DNA from: Aquidulcibacter sp.
Lineage (GTDB): Bacteria; Pseudomonadota; Alphaproteobacteria; Caulobacterales; Aquidulcibacteraceae
Assembly: GCA_027532555.1 (NCBI GenBank)
Contig: JAPZTJ010000032.1
Span: forward strand, 1-64,000
Direction of reading: 5' to 3'
Length of the DNA: 64,000 nucleotides
A model generated the notes under the pieces. That model made no database searches. It saw only the letters and a program-made list of their open reading frames with translations, and had not been told where the DNA came from. Numbering within the stretch: the first letter of the stretch is position 1; each line of letters starts with the position of its first letter. This document shows positions 39,470-49,171 of the stretch, one piece after another. The translations under genes and the position numbers were made by a program.

Positions 39470-39955
39470 ATGAAACTGAATGAATTGTCCGACAACGAAG
39501 GCGCAACCAAGGCCCGCATGCGGGTTGGTCGCGGTGTTGGTTCGGGTAAAGGCAAGACCTCCGGTCGCGGTGTCAAAGGTCAAAAGTCGCGTCGCGGCGT
39601 TTCGATCAATGGCTTCGAAGGCGGTCAAATGCCAATCCACATGCGCGTACCAAAGCGTGGCTTTAACGCCCGCTGCACCAAGGACCATGCTTGGGTGAAC
39701 TTGGGCCTTCTGGCCAAGGCGATCGCAGCAGGGCGCTTGGATGCTGGTAAGCCAATCGATGAAGCGGCTTTGGTTGCTTCTGGGTTGGTGCGTCGCGTTC
39801 GCGATGGCGTGCGGATCCTGAACAAGGGTGAGATCGGCGGTAAAGTTGAACTCATCGTGACCGGCGCGTCAGCGGCTGCAATCGCAGCAATTGAAGCAGC
39901 TGGTGGCAAAATCACCCTAACCGGCAAGGTCAAAGCTGAGAAGCAAGCAGCCTGA
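39470..39955 (+). CDS. rplO: 50S ribosomal protein L15
   Basis: The 161-residue protein has the Gly/Arg-rich N-terminal extension ([24 protein letters not shown]) and the globular C-terminal half. L15 organises 23S rRNA late in 50S assembly. It is followed by two hairpins of terminator type before secY. Confidence 0.97.
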   Translation: MKLNELSDNEGATKARMRVGRGVGSGKGKTSGRGVKGQKSRRGVSINGFEGGQMPIHMRVPKRGFNARCTKDHAWVNLGLLAKAIAAGRLDAGKPIDEAALVASGLVRRVRDGVRILNKGEIGGKVELIVTGASAAAIAAIEAAGGKITLTGKVKAEKQAA

Positions 39956-39972
39956 GCCCTTGAGGTCTGATG

Positions 39973-40046
39973 CGCAATCCCCGATATGGGGGTTGCGTAC
40001 CTCTTTTTGGCGCGCCAGGCGGATTTCCGCTTAGGCGCGCTTTTCA
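39973..40046 (+). terminator. Tandem intrinsic terminators/attenuators between rplO and secY
   Basis: The first hairpin pairs CGCAATCCCC (39973-39982) with GGGGTTGCG (39989-39997), followed shortly by CTCTTTTT. The second pairs GCGCGCC (40010-40016) with GGCGCGC (40034-40040), has an inner GCGG/CCGC stem, and is followed by TTTTCATTTTT. Both have the form of Rho-independent terminators but lie inside the spc operon, 29 bases ahead of secY, so they may set a lower level of secY-adk expression. Confidence 0.75.
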
Positions 40047-40068
40047 TTTTTGGAAGGCACCACGTTCC

Positions 40069-41436
40069 ATGGCTTCAGCAGCCGAGCAACTTGCCCGTAA
40101 TTTGAACTTCGCTTCCTTTGCGAAGGCCAAAGATCTGCATGCGCGGATTATTTTCACCGTTATCGCTTTGATCTGTTACCGCCTCGGGACCTTTATTCCG
40201 ATCCCCGGGATTGACATAGAAGCATTTGCCCGCGCCTTCTCGCAAGCGCAGCAGGGCATTTTGGGCATGGCCAACATGTTCTCCGGTGGTGCGGTGGAAC
40301 GCTTGGCAGTCTTTGCCCTTAACGTGATGCCATATATTTCCGCCTCTATCATCATCCAATTGCTCTCGTCCTTCCCAGGTCGATTGGAGCAGCTGAAAAA
40401 GGAAGGTGAATCGGGGCGCGCGCAACTCACTCAATACACGCGTTATCTGACCGTTGTTTTGGCCGTTGCCCAGTCCTTGACCATTGCGAACGGTTTGGCG
40501 AGCTCGCCCGGCGTTGTGATTGACCCGGGTCCGATGTTTATCGCCTCAACCGTCATCACCTTGACCGGTGGGACGATGCTTTTGATGTGGATTGGTGAGC
40601 AAATTACCGCTCGTGGTATCGGTAATGGCGTCTCCTTGATCATTTTCGCAGGTATTGTGGCAGAAGTGCCAAAGGCTATCTTCCGGGCTTTGACATTGGC
40701 CCAGGAAGGCTCAATCTCGGGCTTTGCTATCCTGGCTCTCGTGGTGATTTTAACCGCGGCCATTGTCTTGATCGTGTTTGTCGAGCGCTCGCAGCGCCGT
40801 ATCGTGGTCCAATATCCTAAGCGCCAGGTCGGCAACAAAATGACGACGGGTGAGCAGTCCTTCTTGCCACTCAAGATCAATACTGCCGGCGTGATCCCTC
40901 CGATCTTTGCGTCATCTCTGTTGTTGTTGCCCGCCACTGCTGCCGGTTTCTTGGCAAGCGGCCAGTTGCCAGAAAATGCGCCGGACTGGCGGGTCGTCTT
41001 GCAAGAGGGGATTAGAACCACCGCTGGGCTTCTGTCGCACGGACAGCCGATGTTCATCGTGTTGTTTGGCTTGCTGATCTTGTTTTTCTGCTTCTTCTAC
41101 ACATCGGTTGTCTTCAATACCGAGGAGACGGCAGACAATTTGCGCAAGCAAGGTGGCTTCTTGCCGGGGATTCGGCCCGGCGCGAAAACAGCCGATTACT
41201 TGGATATGGTGATGAGCCGCTTGACCTTGATCGGAGCGATCTATCTTGTGATTGTCTGTCTCGTCCCTGAAATTGTTAGCTCGCAGTTCGGCATGCAATT
41301 TTATCTGGGTGGGACTTCGTTGCTCATTGTCGTCTCCGTGACAATTGATACGGTGGCGCAAATCCAATCTCATATGCTGGCACACCAGTATGAGGGTATG
41401 ATCAAAAGGTCTAAGCTAAAAGGGCGTGGACGGTAA
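40069..41436 (+). CDS. secY: Protein translocase subunit SecY
   Basis: The 455-residue inner-membrane protein has ten hydrophobic segments and is the channel of the SecYEG translocon. Visible family regions are LNVMPYISASIIIQLL (helix 2), the cytoplasmic loop ERSQRRIVVQYPKRQ, the plug side after helix 1 and the conserved GFLPGIRPGAKTADYL. The start at 40069 (MASAAEQLARNLNFASFAKA) has GGAAGG upstream; the frame extends into the terminator hairpins before it, so the longer start is rejected. Confidence 0.97.
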   Translation: MASAAEQLARNLNFASFAKAKDLHARIIFTVIALICYRLGTFIPIPGIDIEAFARAFSQAQQGILGMANMFSGGAVERLAVFALNVMPYISASIIIQLLSSFPGRLEQLKKEGESGRAQLTQYTRYLTVVLAVAQSLTIANGLASSPGVVIDPGPMFIASTVITLTGGTMLLMWIGEQITARGIGNGVSLIIFAGIVAEVPKAIFRALTLAQEGSISGFAILALVVILTAAIVLIVFVERSQRRIVVQYPKRQVGNKMTTGEQSFLPLKINTAGVIPPIFASSLLLLPATAAGFLASGQLPENAPDWRVVLQEGIRTTAGLLSHGQPMFIVLFGLLILFFCFFYTSVVFNTEETADNLRKQGGFLPGIRPGAKTADYLDMVMSRLTLIGAIYLVIVCLVPEIVSSQFGMQFYLGGTSLLIVVSVTIDTVAQIQSHMLAHQYEGMIKRSKLKGRGR

Positions 41437-41476
41437 GTTCTAAAGCCTAAGCTCGATCCTAAAGGGGGAAACTAAG

Positions 41477-42046
41477 ATGATGAATTTGATCATGTTCGGC
41501 CCCCCTGGGGCGGGGAAGGGCACACAAGCAAAGCGCTTGGTCGAAGGTCGGGGTTTTGTCCAGCTTTCGACCGGAGACATGCTGCGCGCTGCCCGTGCAT
41601 CGGGTTCTGAATTAGGTCAGCGCGTGGCCGCCGTTATGGATTCAGGCGCGCTCGTTTCCGATGAAATCGTCATTGAACTGATTGATGAACAGATCACCAA
41701 GAACCCCGGTGTCGCAGGCTTTATCTATGACGGCTTCCCGCGCACGATCGCGCAGGCCGTAGCCCTAGATGGTTTGTTAGCGTCGCGCGGTCAGCGGATT
41801 GATCTGGTTATCCGCTTGGTGGTCGATGATGAAGAGCTCTTGGCGCGCATTACCAAGCGCTTTGAAGATCAAGGCCGCTCTGACGACAATCCAGAGACCT
41901 TTGTTAAGCGCTTGTCAGCCTATAACACCCAAACCGCGCCGCTTTTGCCGTTCTATGGCGACCGGGGCGCGTTGCGCGAAGTCGACGGCATGGCCAGTAT
42001 GGATGCTGTGGCTTCCGCCATCGATACAGCGCTGGCTGGGCTGTAA
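41477..42046 (+). CDS. adk: Adenylate kinase, short-LID form
   Basis: The 189-residue enzyme balances ATP, ADP and AMP. The P-loop is GPPGAGKGTQ, the AMP-binding region STGDMLRAA, and the DGFPRT motif is present. The LID between RFEDQGRSDDNPETFVKRL is short, lacking the four-cysteine zinc or 27-residue lid of the long bacterial form. A second ATG lies one codon downstream. It is the last gene before the hairpin at 42121. Confidence 0.97.
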   Translation: MMNLIMFGPPGAGKGTQAKRLVEGRGFVQLSTGDMLRAARASGSELGQRVAAVMDSGALVSDEIVIELIDEQITKNPGVAGFIYDGFPRTIAQAVALDGLLASRGQRIDLVIRLVVDDEELLARITKRFEDQGRSDDNPETFVKRLSAYNTQTAPLLPFYGDRGALREVDGMASMDAVASAIDTALAGL

Positions 42047-42120
42047 AGCTGGGGCAGATTTCAGCGCGAAGCGTTGACTTACCTGTGGCATCGCATTAAC
42101 AAGCCCTCTTCCGTTAAAGG

Positions 42121-42164
42121 ACGCAAGCCAACCGACCGGGATAACCGGCTGGTTGGTTTTGCGT
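42121..42164 (+). terminator. Long hairpin between adk and rpsM
   Basis: ACGCAA (42121-42126) pairs with TTGCGT (42159-42164). The inner arms CCAACC and ACCGG (42128-42139) pair with CCGG and GGTTGG (42145-42156), with one mismatch and a five-base loop. A GTCGTTTT stretch follows. It probably ends the spc transcript; rpsM would then need its own promoter in 42165-42260, which I cannot point to with confidence. Confidence 0.65.
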
Positions 42165-42275
42165 CGTTTTGCGCAAATCCTGGTCTGTTCCTTGAAAAAC
42201 AGGCCTTAAAACAATAGATTGACCGCACGGCGCAGATCCTCCGCAAGGGGGTGGGGCTGTGAATGGAGAGACAAA

Positions 42276-42653
42276 GTGGCCCGGATAGCTGGCGTCAACA
42301 TACCGACGAACAAGCGCGTATTGATCGCGCTGCAATACATTCATGGCGTTGGCGCTGCCAAAGCTCAAGAGATCTGTGAAAAAGTGGGAATCGCGGCAGA
42401 GCGTCGTGTGAACCAATTGACGGACGCCGAAGTCCTCCAGATCCGCGAAACCATTGACCGTGAATATGTTGTCGAAGGCGACCTGCGTCGCGAAGTTTCG
42501 ATGAACGTGAAGCGCTTGATGGACCTTGGTTGCTATCGTGGCCTTCGCCATCGTCGCGGCTTGCCTGTTCGTGGCCAACGTACTCACACCAACGCTCGCA
42601 CCCGCAAGGGCCCTGCTAAGCCGATCGCCGGCAAGAAGCAGGTCAAGCGCTAA
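42276..42653 (+). CDS. rpsM: 30S ribosomal protein S13
   Basis: The 125-residue protein starts at GTG (42276; [25 protein letters not shown]) with GGAG upstream. The C-terminal [26 protein letters not shown] is the universally conserved end. It is a head protein bridging to the large subunit. No rpmJ lies between secY and this gene, unlike E. coli. Confidence 0.98.
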   Translation: MARIAGVNIPTNKRVLIALQYIHGVGAAKAQEICEKVGIAAERRVNQLTDAEVLQIRETIDREYVVEGDLRREVSMNVKRLMDLGCYRGLRHRRGLPVRGQRTHTNARTRKGPAKPIAGKKQVKR

Positions 42654-42707
42654 TTTATTTTTCCCCAACGGGCGTGAGCCCGCTGGCTTTCGTCTGGAAC
42701 CGACACA

Positions 42708-43097
42708 ATGGCAAAAGATACCACCCGCGTCCGTCGTAAAGAGCGCAAGAACATCGCAAATGCGGTGGCTCATGTGAACTCTAGCTTCAACAACACGATG
42801 ATCACCATCGCTGACCCTCAGGGCAATGCAATCTCTTGGTCGTCCTCTGGCATGATGGGCTTTAAGGGCTCTCGCAAATCCACCCCTTATGCTGCTCAGG
42901 TAGCAGCAGAAGACGCTGGCCGCAAAGCGGCTGAGCACGGTGTCCGTAACCTCGAAGTCAATGTGTCCGGCCCAGGTTCTGGTCGCGAGAGCGCGCTGCG
43001 CGCCTTGCAGTCGGTTGGTTTCATCATCAGCTCGATCCGTGATGTGACCCCGATCCCGCACAACGGCTGCCGTCCACCGAAGCGCCGTCGCGTTTAA
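42708..43097 (+). CDS. rpsK: 30S ribosomal protein S11
   Basis: The 129-residue protein has the core [50 protein letters not shown] and ends [18 protein letters not shown]. It lines the platform near the mRNA exit. rpsD, found next in E. coli, is absent, as usual in alphaproteobacteria. Confidence 0.98.
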   Translation: MAKDTTRVRRKERKNIANAVAHVNSSFNNTMITIADPQGNAISWSSSGMMGFKGSRKSTPYAAQVAAEDAGRKAAEHGVRNLEVNVSGPGSGRESALRALQSVGFIISSIRDVTPIPHNGCRPPKRRRV

Positions 43098-43110
43098 TCG
43101 CGCGGTTTCA

Positions 43111-43168
43111 GCGGGCCCACGCGGGCCCGCATTCGGTTGACTATTGACTTGGCGAAACAAGTTTCGCC
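43111..43168 (+). promoter_or_regulatory. Two perfect hairpins in the rpsK-rpoA gap
   Basis: GCGGGCCC (43111-43118) pairs exactly with GGGCCCGC (43123-43130) across a four-base loop. GGCGAAAC (43151-43158) pairs exactly with GTTTCGCC (43161-43168) across two bases. Neither is followed by a T run, so they are not ordinary terminators. TTGACT boxes (43137 and 43144) and a later TATATA (43175) are present, but their spacing does not make a standard promoter. Confidence 0.5.
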
Positions 43169-43189
43169 CCCGACTATATAGAGGATTAC

Positions 43190-44209
43190 ATGGTGCTCGA
43201 AAAAAATTGGAAGCTGTTGATCCGCCCAGATAAGACGGTCATTGAACATGGTTTCGATCCAGCGCGTAAAGCAAAGCTGATCGCAGAGCCATTAGAGCGC
43301 GGGTTTGGGATGACTTTGGGTAACGCGCTTCGCCGCGTGCTTTTGTCGTCTCTGCGCGGCTCGGCCATTACTTCGGTGCAGATCGACGGTGTTGTCCACG
43401 AGTTTTCCTCGATTGCTGGTGTGCGTGAAGACGTGACCGACATCGTGTTGAACATCAAAGGCGTGGCTTTGGTCATGCATGCAGACGGCCCAAAGCGCAT
43501 GACCTTGCGCGCGCAAGGCCCAGGTGAAGTGACCGCTGGCGAAATCCAAGCCGGTAGCGACATCGAAATCCTGAACCCAGAGCAGGTTCTTTGCACGCTG
43601 GACGACGGTGCTGAAATCCGCATGGAATTCACTGTTGAAAACGGCAAGGGCTATGTGACGGCGGATGCAAACCGTCCTGAAGATGCGCCAATCGGCTTGA
43701 TCGCGGTTGACGCGCTCTATAGCCCAGTGAAGCGCGTTGCCTACAAGGTGGAAAACACCCGCGAAGGCCAAGTTCTCGATTATGACCGTCTGGTCATGGA
43801 AGTTGAAACCAACGGTGCCATGACGCCTGAAGACGCGATTGCCTATGCAGCGCGCATCATTCAGGACCAATTGGACGTCTTCATCAACTTCGAAGAAGCC
43901 AAGACGAAGAAAGTCGAAGAAACCCGCCCAGAATTGCCATTCAACCCAGCTTTGTTGAAGCGTGTGGAAGAGTTGGAATTGTCGGTGCGTTCGGCAAACT
44001 GCTTGAAGAACGACAACATCATCTATATCGGCGATCTGATCCAGAAGACCGAAGCAGAAATGTTGCGCACGCCAAACTTCGGCCGCAAGTCCTTGAACGA
44101 GATCAAGGAAGTCCTCGCACAAATGGGTCTTCATTTGGGCATGGAAGCGCCAAACTGGCCCCCTGAAAACATCGACGAACTCGCTAAGAAGTTCGAAGAC
44201 CAAATGTAA
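43190..44209 (+). CDS. rpoA: RNA polymerase subunit alpha
   Basis: The 339-residue protein has the assembly N-terminal domain ([30 protein letters not shown]) and, after a linker with [15 protein letters not shown], the DNA- and activator-binding C-terminal domain ([42 protein letters not shown]). GAGG precedes the start. It keeps its usual place between S11 and L17. Confidence 0.98.
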   Translation: MVLEKNWKLLIRPDKTVIEHGFDPARKAKLIAEPLERGFGMTLGNALRRVLLSSLRGSAITSVQIDGVVHEFSSIAGVREDVTDIVLNIKGVALVMHADGPKRMTLRAQGPGEVTAGEIQAGSDIEILNPEQVLCTLDDGAEIRMEFTVENGKGYVTADANRPEDAPIGLIAVDALYSPVKRVAYKVENTREGQVLDYDRLVMEVETNGAMTPEDAIAYAARIIQDQLDVFINFEEAKTKKVEETRPELPFNPALLKRVEELELSVRSANCLKNDNIIYIGDLIQKTEAEMLRTPNFGRKSLNEIKEVLAQMGLHLGMEAPNWPPENIDELAKKFEDQM

Positions 44210-44253
44210 TCAAGACGCAACGTCGCGAGACGTCGCCAGATGGAGAAATAGAA

Positions 44254-44658
44254 ATGCGCCACGGTCACGGACACCGGAAACTGAACCGGACACATGAACA
44301 CCGCACTGCCATGTTCGCCAACATGGCTGCCAGCTTGGTGAAGCACGAGCAAATCGTGACCACCTTGCCAAAGGCAAAGGAATTGCGCCCAGTTTTGGAG
44401 CGCTTGATCACTTTGGCTAAAAAGGGTGACTTGGCTTCGCGTCGTTTGGTTGCTTCGCGCATGCGCGACGAGACCCAAACCAAGAAGCTGTTTGACGTCA
44501 TCGGCCCACGCTATGCTGACCGCGCTGGTGGCTATCTGCGCATCATGAAAGCGGGCTTCCGCCATGGTGACAATGCAGCCGTCGCCGTGATCGAGTTTGT
44601 CGACCGCGACGTCAGCGCCAAGGGCAAAGACTCTGGCCCAGTTGCTGGCGACGAATAA
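44254..44658 (+). CDS. rplQ: 50S ribosomal protein L17
   Basis: The 134-residue protein begins [25 protein letters not shown], the family start, and contains [26 protein letters not shown]. It is the last gene of the ribosomal cluster and is followed by a strong terminator. Confidence 0.98.
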   Translation: MRHGHGHRKLNRTHEHRTAMFANMAASLVKHEQIVTTLPKAKELRPVLERLITLAKKGDLASRRLVASRMRDETQTKKLFDVIGPRYADRAGGYLRIMKAGFRHGDNAAVAVIEFVDRDVSAKGKDSGPVAGDE

Positions 44659-44680
44659 GCTTTAGTGCTCTGATCGAATT

Positions 44681-44716
44681 AAAAGGCCGCTCCTCTGGGG
44701 CGGCTTTTTTGTTTTT
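44681..44716 (+). terminator. Intrinsic terminator after rplQ
   Basis: GCCGCTCC (44686-44693) pairs with GGGGCGGC (44697-44704) and runs into six T residues, then GTTTTT. It closes the ribosomal supercluster. Confidence 0.95.
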
Positions 44717-44762
44717 AGGGCTCTCCTTTGCCGTTCCCGCAAACCCACCCTATAAGCCCCCC

Positions 44763-45302
44763 ATGCCCCGCCTCATCCTGTTCAACAAACCCTATGACGT
44801 CCTCTGCCAGTTCTCGGGCGGGGAGGGGCGGCAGACTTTGGCGGATTTTGTCGAGGTGCCGCGCGTCTATCCCGCTGGCCGACTCGACCGGGATAGTGAG
44901 GGCTTGTTGCTCTTGACCGATGACGGCAAGCTACAAGCAAGGATTTCAGACCCCCAGTTCAAGCTGCCCAAGACCTATTTCGTGCAGGTGGAGGGCATCC
45001 CAACAGATGAGGCGCTCGAAGGCCTTGCCAAAGGGGTGATGTTGAATGATGGCATGACGCGGCCTGCTGAAGTCGCCCGCCTTGATGATCCGGGCCTATG
45101 GCCGCGCAATCCGCCAATTCGTGTGCGCAAGAGCATTCCCGATTGCTGGATCAGCCTGACCATCCGAGAAGGCCGCAACCGCCAAGTCCGGCGTATGACC
45201 GCTGCAATTGGCTACCCGACGCTGCGCCTAGTACGAGTTCAGATTGGGGAGTGGGCTTTAGGCGAACTGGCACCGGGTCAATGGCGGGATTGCGTCCTGT
45301 AA
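44763..45302 (+). CDS. 23S rRNA pseudouridine synthase, RluE-like
   Basis: The 179-residue protein is a single-domain RsuA/RluE-type synthase without an S4 domain. The catalytic Asp is in [14 protein letters not shown], followed by [10 protein letters not shown] and [15 protein letters not shown]. Its compact size fits RluE (pseudouridine 2457 in E. coli 23S numbering). The start [14 protein letters not shown] at 44763 matches the family. It is read on its own after the rplQ terminator. Confidence 0.9.
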   Translation: MPRLILFNKPYDVLCQFSGGEGRQTLADFVEVPRVYPAGRLDRDSEGLLLLTDDGKLQARISDPQFKLPKTYFVQVEGIPTDEALEGLAKGVMLNDGMTRPAEVARLDDPGLWPRNPPIRVRKSIPDCWISLTIREGRNRQVRRMTAAIGYPTLRLVRVQIGEWALGELAPGQWRDCVL

Positions 45303-45424
45303 CGAAAAGGCTGAACATTGCCTTGTCTGACTGATTTGTCACAATTGAGCCACTTGCGGTTCATAGGAAGGGTGCCTTCATAGAAGCCATGAACAAACAG
45401 ACATCCAATGGAGGCCGGGTCGGC

Positions 45425-46855
45425 ATGTTGAAATTGATCGCCGCTTCTGCGTTGGGCGCGGGCCTCGTCACCGGTGTGCCCTTGATCGCCCAAGTCACTA
45501 CGGGCCAAAAACCAGCCGCGGTAGCCCCTAGCACCCTAACCAGCACACCAGCCCAGCCGCGAGTGGTCCCTGCCACCAAGTCTGACGCGATTTCCTCCTA
45601 CGCACCCATCGTGCGGCGTTCGTCGTCGGCGGTAGTCAATGTCTACGCACGCTCAATTCAGCGCGGCCGGGTGGCGGTTGATTTCTTTGGCGGCGCTTTC
45701 CGCATGCCAGACCGCGCCAGCCAAAGCCAAGGCTCTGGCGTTGTGGTGCGCGATGATGGGATCATCGTCACCAATAATCACGTGGTTGATGGTGCCACTG
45801 AATTGGTTGTTGTGCTGGGTGACCGGCGGGAGTTTCCGGCCAAAATCGTTCTGACAGACCCGCGCACCGATTTGGCGGTGCTTCGCATCGACACCAAGGG
45901 CGAGCGCTTGACTGCGCTTCGCTTCGCCGACACCTCAAACGCGCAAGTGGGTGATCAAGTTCTGGCGATTGGTAATCCGTTTGGCGTGGGTCAGACCGTC
46001 ACGGGCGGGATCATCTCTGCCCTAGCCCGCACGGACGTGGGCATTACCGACTATAGCTTCTTCATCCAGACCGATGCTTCAATCAATCCCGGCAATTCCG
46101 GCGGGGCGCTGGTGGATATGAATGGCGATCTGGTCGGCGTGAATACCGCGATCTTTTCCCGCTCTGGCACCTCGGCAGGCGTTGGCTTTGCTATTCCCGC
46201 CGAGATGGTCAAGCGCGTGGTCGATGGGGCCGTCACCGACGGTAAAGTCATTCGCGCTTGGACGGGCATTAAAGGCCAGAATGTCGACGCAGAAGTGGCC
46301 CGCTCCCTAGGCCTCAGCCGTCCGGGCGGTATTTTGGTGACGGATGTCTATCCAGGCTCTGCCGGTGCCGAAGCAGGCCTACGACGCGGCGATGTGATCA
46401 CTGCCTTTGCTGGCGCGCCCGTGGCCGACGATTCTGGTTTGAAGTATCAAGCCGCGACCCGCAAGCCCGGTGAATCGGTTGAGTTTACCTTCCAACGCCA
46501 AGGCCAAGTTCGCACCAGTCGCGGTAAGCTCTCGGCGCCTCCGGGTGAGGCACAGACGCCGCGCGTACTGGCGGGACGGCACAGCTTTGATGGCGTGAGT
46601 ATCGCCACGATCAATCCAGCCTTGGCGGAAGAGCAGGGGGTGGATCCGTTCACGCGCGGCGCAATCGTCACGGCCGTCGATGGCGCGCGGGAAGGGGCCC
46701 GCGCTGGCCTTCGCCCGGGCGATATCATCTTGCAAATCAATGATGAGCCGATCCAGTCCTCGCAAGATCTTGCAGGCCGTCTCAGCGGTGGCCAGCGGGG
46801 CAAAGTCACGATCCAACGTGGGGATCAGCAAATCACGGCGGTGCTGTTCTTGTGA
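45425..46855 (+). CDS. HtrA/DegQ-type serine protease with two PDZ domains
   Basis: The 476-residue periplasmic protease has a signal sequence (MLKLIAASALGAGLVTG) and a trypsin-like domain with the triad His119 (NNHVVDG), Asp149 (DLAVLRID) and Ser225 (GNSGGALV). Two PDZ domains follow (about 270-350 and 385-475; RPGGILVTDVYPGSAGAEAGLRRGD and the terminal GLRPGDIILQIND). It degrades or refolds misfolded envelope proteins. The start at 45425 is chosen for its GGAGG ten bases upstream; an ATG at 45389 would add 12 residues. The stop overlaps the rarA start as GTGA. Confidence 0.94.
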   Translation: MLKLIAASALGAGLVTGVPLIAQVTTGQKPAAVAPSTLTSTPAQPRVVPATKSDAISSYAPIVRRSSSAVVNVYARSIQRGRVAVDFFGGAFRMPDRASQSQGSGVVVRDDGIIVTNNHVVDGATELVVVLGDRREFPAKIVLTDPRTDLAVLRIDTKGERLTALRFADTSNAQVGDQVLAIGNPFGVGQTVTGGIISALARTDVGITDYSFFIQTDASINPGNSGGALVDMNGDLVGVNTAIFSRSGTSAGVGFAIPAEMVKRVVDGAVTDGKVIRAWTGIKGQNVDAEVARSLGLSRPGGILVTDVYPGSAGAEAGLRRGDVITAFAGAPVADDSGLKYQAATRKPGESVEFTFQRQGQVRTSRGKLSAPPGEAQTPRVLAGRHSFDGVSIATINPALAEEQGVDPFTRGAIVTAVDGAREGARAGLRPGDIILQINDEPIQSSQDLAGRLSGGQRGKVTIQRGDQQITAVLFL

Positions 46856-48153
46856 GCGATTTGTTTGCGGCCTCGGGACTGGAAGCAGACCTAAGCCGAC
46901 CCTTGGCCGACGTGCTGCGCCCAACCAGCCTTGCCGATATAGTCGGGCAAGATCATCTCTTGGCCCTTGACGGGGCCATTGGCCGCATGGTCGCGCAAAA
47001 GCGGCTGTCCAGCATGATCCTGTGGGGCCCGCCCGGCGTGGGCAAAACCAGCCTTGCCCGATTGCTGGCCGATGCGTCTGATTTAGCCTTTACCTCCATT
47101 TCGGCGGTGTTCTCAGGCGTTGCCGATCTGCGCAAAGCATTTGAGGCCGCAGCCCAATTACGCACCACGGGGCGCGGCACCCTGTTATTCGTTGACGAAA
47201 TCCATCGCTTTAACCGCGCGCAGCAAGATGGTTTTCTGCCCTATGTCGAGGCCGGCACCGTCACTTTGGTGGGGGCAACGACTGAGAACCCGAGCTTTGA
47301 GATAAACGGCGCACTTCTGTCGCGTGCGCGCGTCTTCGTCCTCAAGCGACTTGAGGATGAGGGGCTAGAGACGCTGCTAACCCGTGCCGAGGCCCATTAT
47401 GGCCGCCCTGCGCCCTTAGACGCACAGGCACGCCAGACGCTGATGGACTTTGCCGATGGCGATGGCCGCCATTTCCTCACCCTGTTGGAAGAGGTGTTTC
47501 AAGCAGCTTTTGACCAGCCCCTTGACCGTGCAGGCCTTAGCCAATTCTTGCAGCGCCGCGCACCCGCCTATGACAAGAATAAGGATGAGCATTATAATCT
47601 GATCTCGGCCCTGCATAAGTCGGTGCGTGCAAGCGACCCCGATGCAGCGCTCTATTGGCTGGCGCGCATGCTGCACGGTGGCGAGAACCCGCTTTTCATT
47701 GCTCGCCGCTTGGTACGCATGGCGAGCGAGGATATTGGTCTGGCTGACCCAACGGCGCTGCGCGTTACAATCGCCGCCCGTGACGCGTTTGAGTTTTTAG
47801 GCTCGCCCGAGGGGGAGTTGGCACTGGCGCAGGCGACTTTGCATCTGGCCTGCGCGCCTAAATCCAATGCCGCCTATGTGGCCTTTAAGAAGGCCCAAGG
47901 CTTGGCGGCCCAAACAGGCTCCGAACCCCCACCCGCGCGGTTCCTCAATGCCCCCACCTCGCTGATGAAAGAACAGGGCTATGGGGCGGGCTATGTCTAT
48001 GATCCCGATGCACCCGGCGGCATTTCAGGCCTGTCCGGCTTCCCAGACCGAATGGGGCCACAGGACCTCTATCAGCCAACTGAGAATGGAGCAGAGGGGC
48101 GGATTGTGGAGAAGCTAGAGGCTTGGCGCGCCCTGCGACGGGAGAAGTTGTAG
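46852..48153 (+). CDS. rarA: Replication-associated recombination protein A
   Basis: The 433-residue AAA+ ATPase, also called MgsA, has Walker [15 protein letters not shown], Walker [13 protein letters not shown] and sensor 1 [12 protein letters not shown]. The C-terminal tetramerisation part includes [27 protein letters not shown]. It acts at stalled replication forks and is related to clamp loaders. The GTG start overlaps the htrA stop, so the two are coupled despite unrelated roles. Confidence 0.96.
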   Translation: MSDLFAASGLEADLSRPLADVLRPTSLADIVGQDHLLALDGAIGRMVAQKRLSSMILWGPPGVGKTSLARLLADASDLAFTSISAVFSGVADLRKAFEAAAQLRTTGRGTLLFVDEIHRFNRAQQDGFLPYVEAGTVTLVGATTENPSFEINGALLSRARVFVLKRLEDEGLETLLTRAEAHYGRPAPLDAQARQTLMDFADGDGRHFLTLLEEVFQAAFDQPLDRAGLSQFLQRRAPAYDKNKDEHYNLISALHKSVRASDPDAALYWLARMLHGGENPLFIARRLVRMASEDIGLADPTALRVTIAARDAFEFLGSPEGELALAQATLHLACAPKSNAAYVAFKKAQGLAAQTGSEPPPARFLNAPTSLMKEQGYGAGYVYDPDAPGGISGLSGFPDRMGPQDLYQPTENGAEGRIVEKLEAWRALRREKL

Positions 48154-48239
48154 GGCGCTTTACCGCTGAACCACACAAATACCCAATCTCCTGCACCTGC
48201 GAACTTCCCCCGCGGGCGCAATTGTCCTAACTGGACTGC

Positions 48240-49136
48240 ATGACTGAGCAACACACCTCCCCCGACGAATTGATCCATGGCCTTACCACTTTGTTGGACG
48301 TCGAGACGCTCGACACCGACCTCTATCGCGGCGCGCGCAAGGATGGCGGCCGAGGTCGGGTGTTTGGTGGACAAGTCATTGCCCAAGCTTTGATGGCGGC
48401 GTGTAAATCGACCGATACCGATCGCTTGCCCCATTCGCTGCACGCTTATTTCATGCGGCCCGGCAATGAAGACTTCCCCGTCGTTTACCGCGTCGTGCGC
48501 GACTATGATGGCGGCAGTTTCTCGACCCGTCGCGTCATTGCCCAGCAGCAGGGCGTGCCTATTTTGAATATGGCAGCTTCCTTCCACAAGCTGGAGCAGG
48601 GTCTAAGCCACCAAGATAAGATGCCGGACATGCCAGACCCAGACTCGCTGCCGTCTGAGTTGGAATGGCGGCAGAAGTCGATTGATCTGGTGCCGGAGAA
48701 ATTCCGCCCTTTCTTCTTGACGCCGCGCCCGATTGAGTTTCGCTCACTTGATGCAGCCGCTTGGTTGAAAGCGGACAAGTTGCCGCCGATCCAGAATTCT
48801 TGGTTCCGCGCCGTGGCACCCATGGGCGATGACCCGCAGATTCACCGCGCCGTGCTGGCCTATGCAACCGATATGCAGCTTCTGGGCACCTGTGCGCGTC
48901 CGCATGGTCTGAGCTGGATGCGGGGTGAGTTGATGACGGCGAGCCTTGATCATGCGGTTTGGATTCACGATGATTTCCGCGCCGATGAATGGCTGCTCTA
49001 TTGCACCGACAGCCCGTGGGCCGGGCGTGGACGCGGCATGAACCGGGGCAAAATCTTCACCCGTGACGGGCGCTTGGTGGCCAGCGTTGCGCAAGAAGGT
49101 TTGATCCGGGTGATGAAAGCTAAAAGTGGCGCGTGA
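48240..49136 (+). CDS. tesB: Acyl-CoA thioesterase II
   Basis: The 298-residue double-hotdog thioesterase hydrolyses medium and long acyl-CoAs. Each half shows the hotdog pattern; GRGRVFGGQVIAQALMAACK marks the first, and LDHAVWIHDDFRADEWLLYCTDSPWAG the second, with the catalytic Asp in HDDF. The length is close to E. coli TesB (286). It stands alone between rarA and recG. Confidence 0.94.
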   Translation: MTEQHTSPDELIHGLTTLLDVETLDTDLYRGARKDGGRGRVFGGQVIAQALMAACKSTDTDRLPHSLHAYFMRPGNEDFPVVYRVVRDYDGGSFSTRRVIAQQQGVPILNMAASFHKLEQGLSHQDKMPDMPDPDSLPSELEWRQKSIDLVPEKFRPFFLTPRPIEFRSLDAAAWLKADKLPPIQNSWFRAVAPMGDDPQIHRAVLAYATDMQLLGTCARPHGLSWMRGELMTASLDHAVWIHDDFRADEWLLYCTDSPWAGRGRGMNRGKIFTRDGRLVASVAQEGLIRVMKAKSGA

Positions 49137-49171
49137 CGCGGCGGGCCAAGCTCGGCTAAACATAGGGCATC

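Noticed and set aside
43137-43180. A housekeeping promoter for rpoA (TTGACT and TATATA)
   Set aside because: The spacing is 25 bases or more for either TTGACT copy, far outside the usual 16-18, and a perfect hairpin lies between the two elements.
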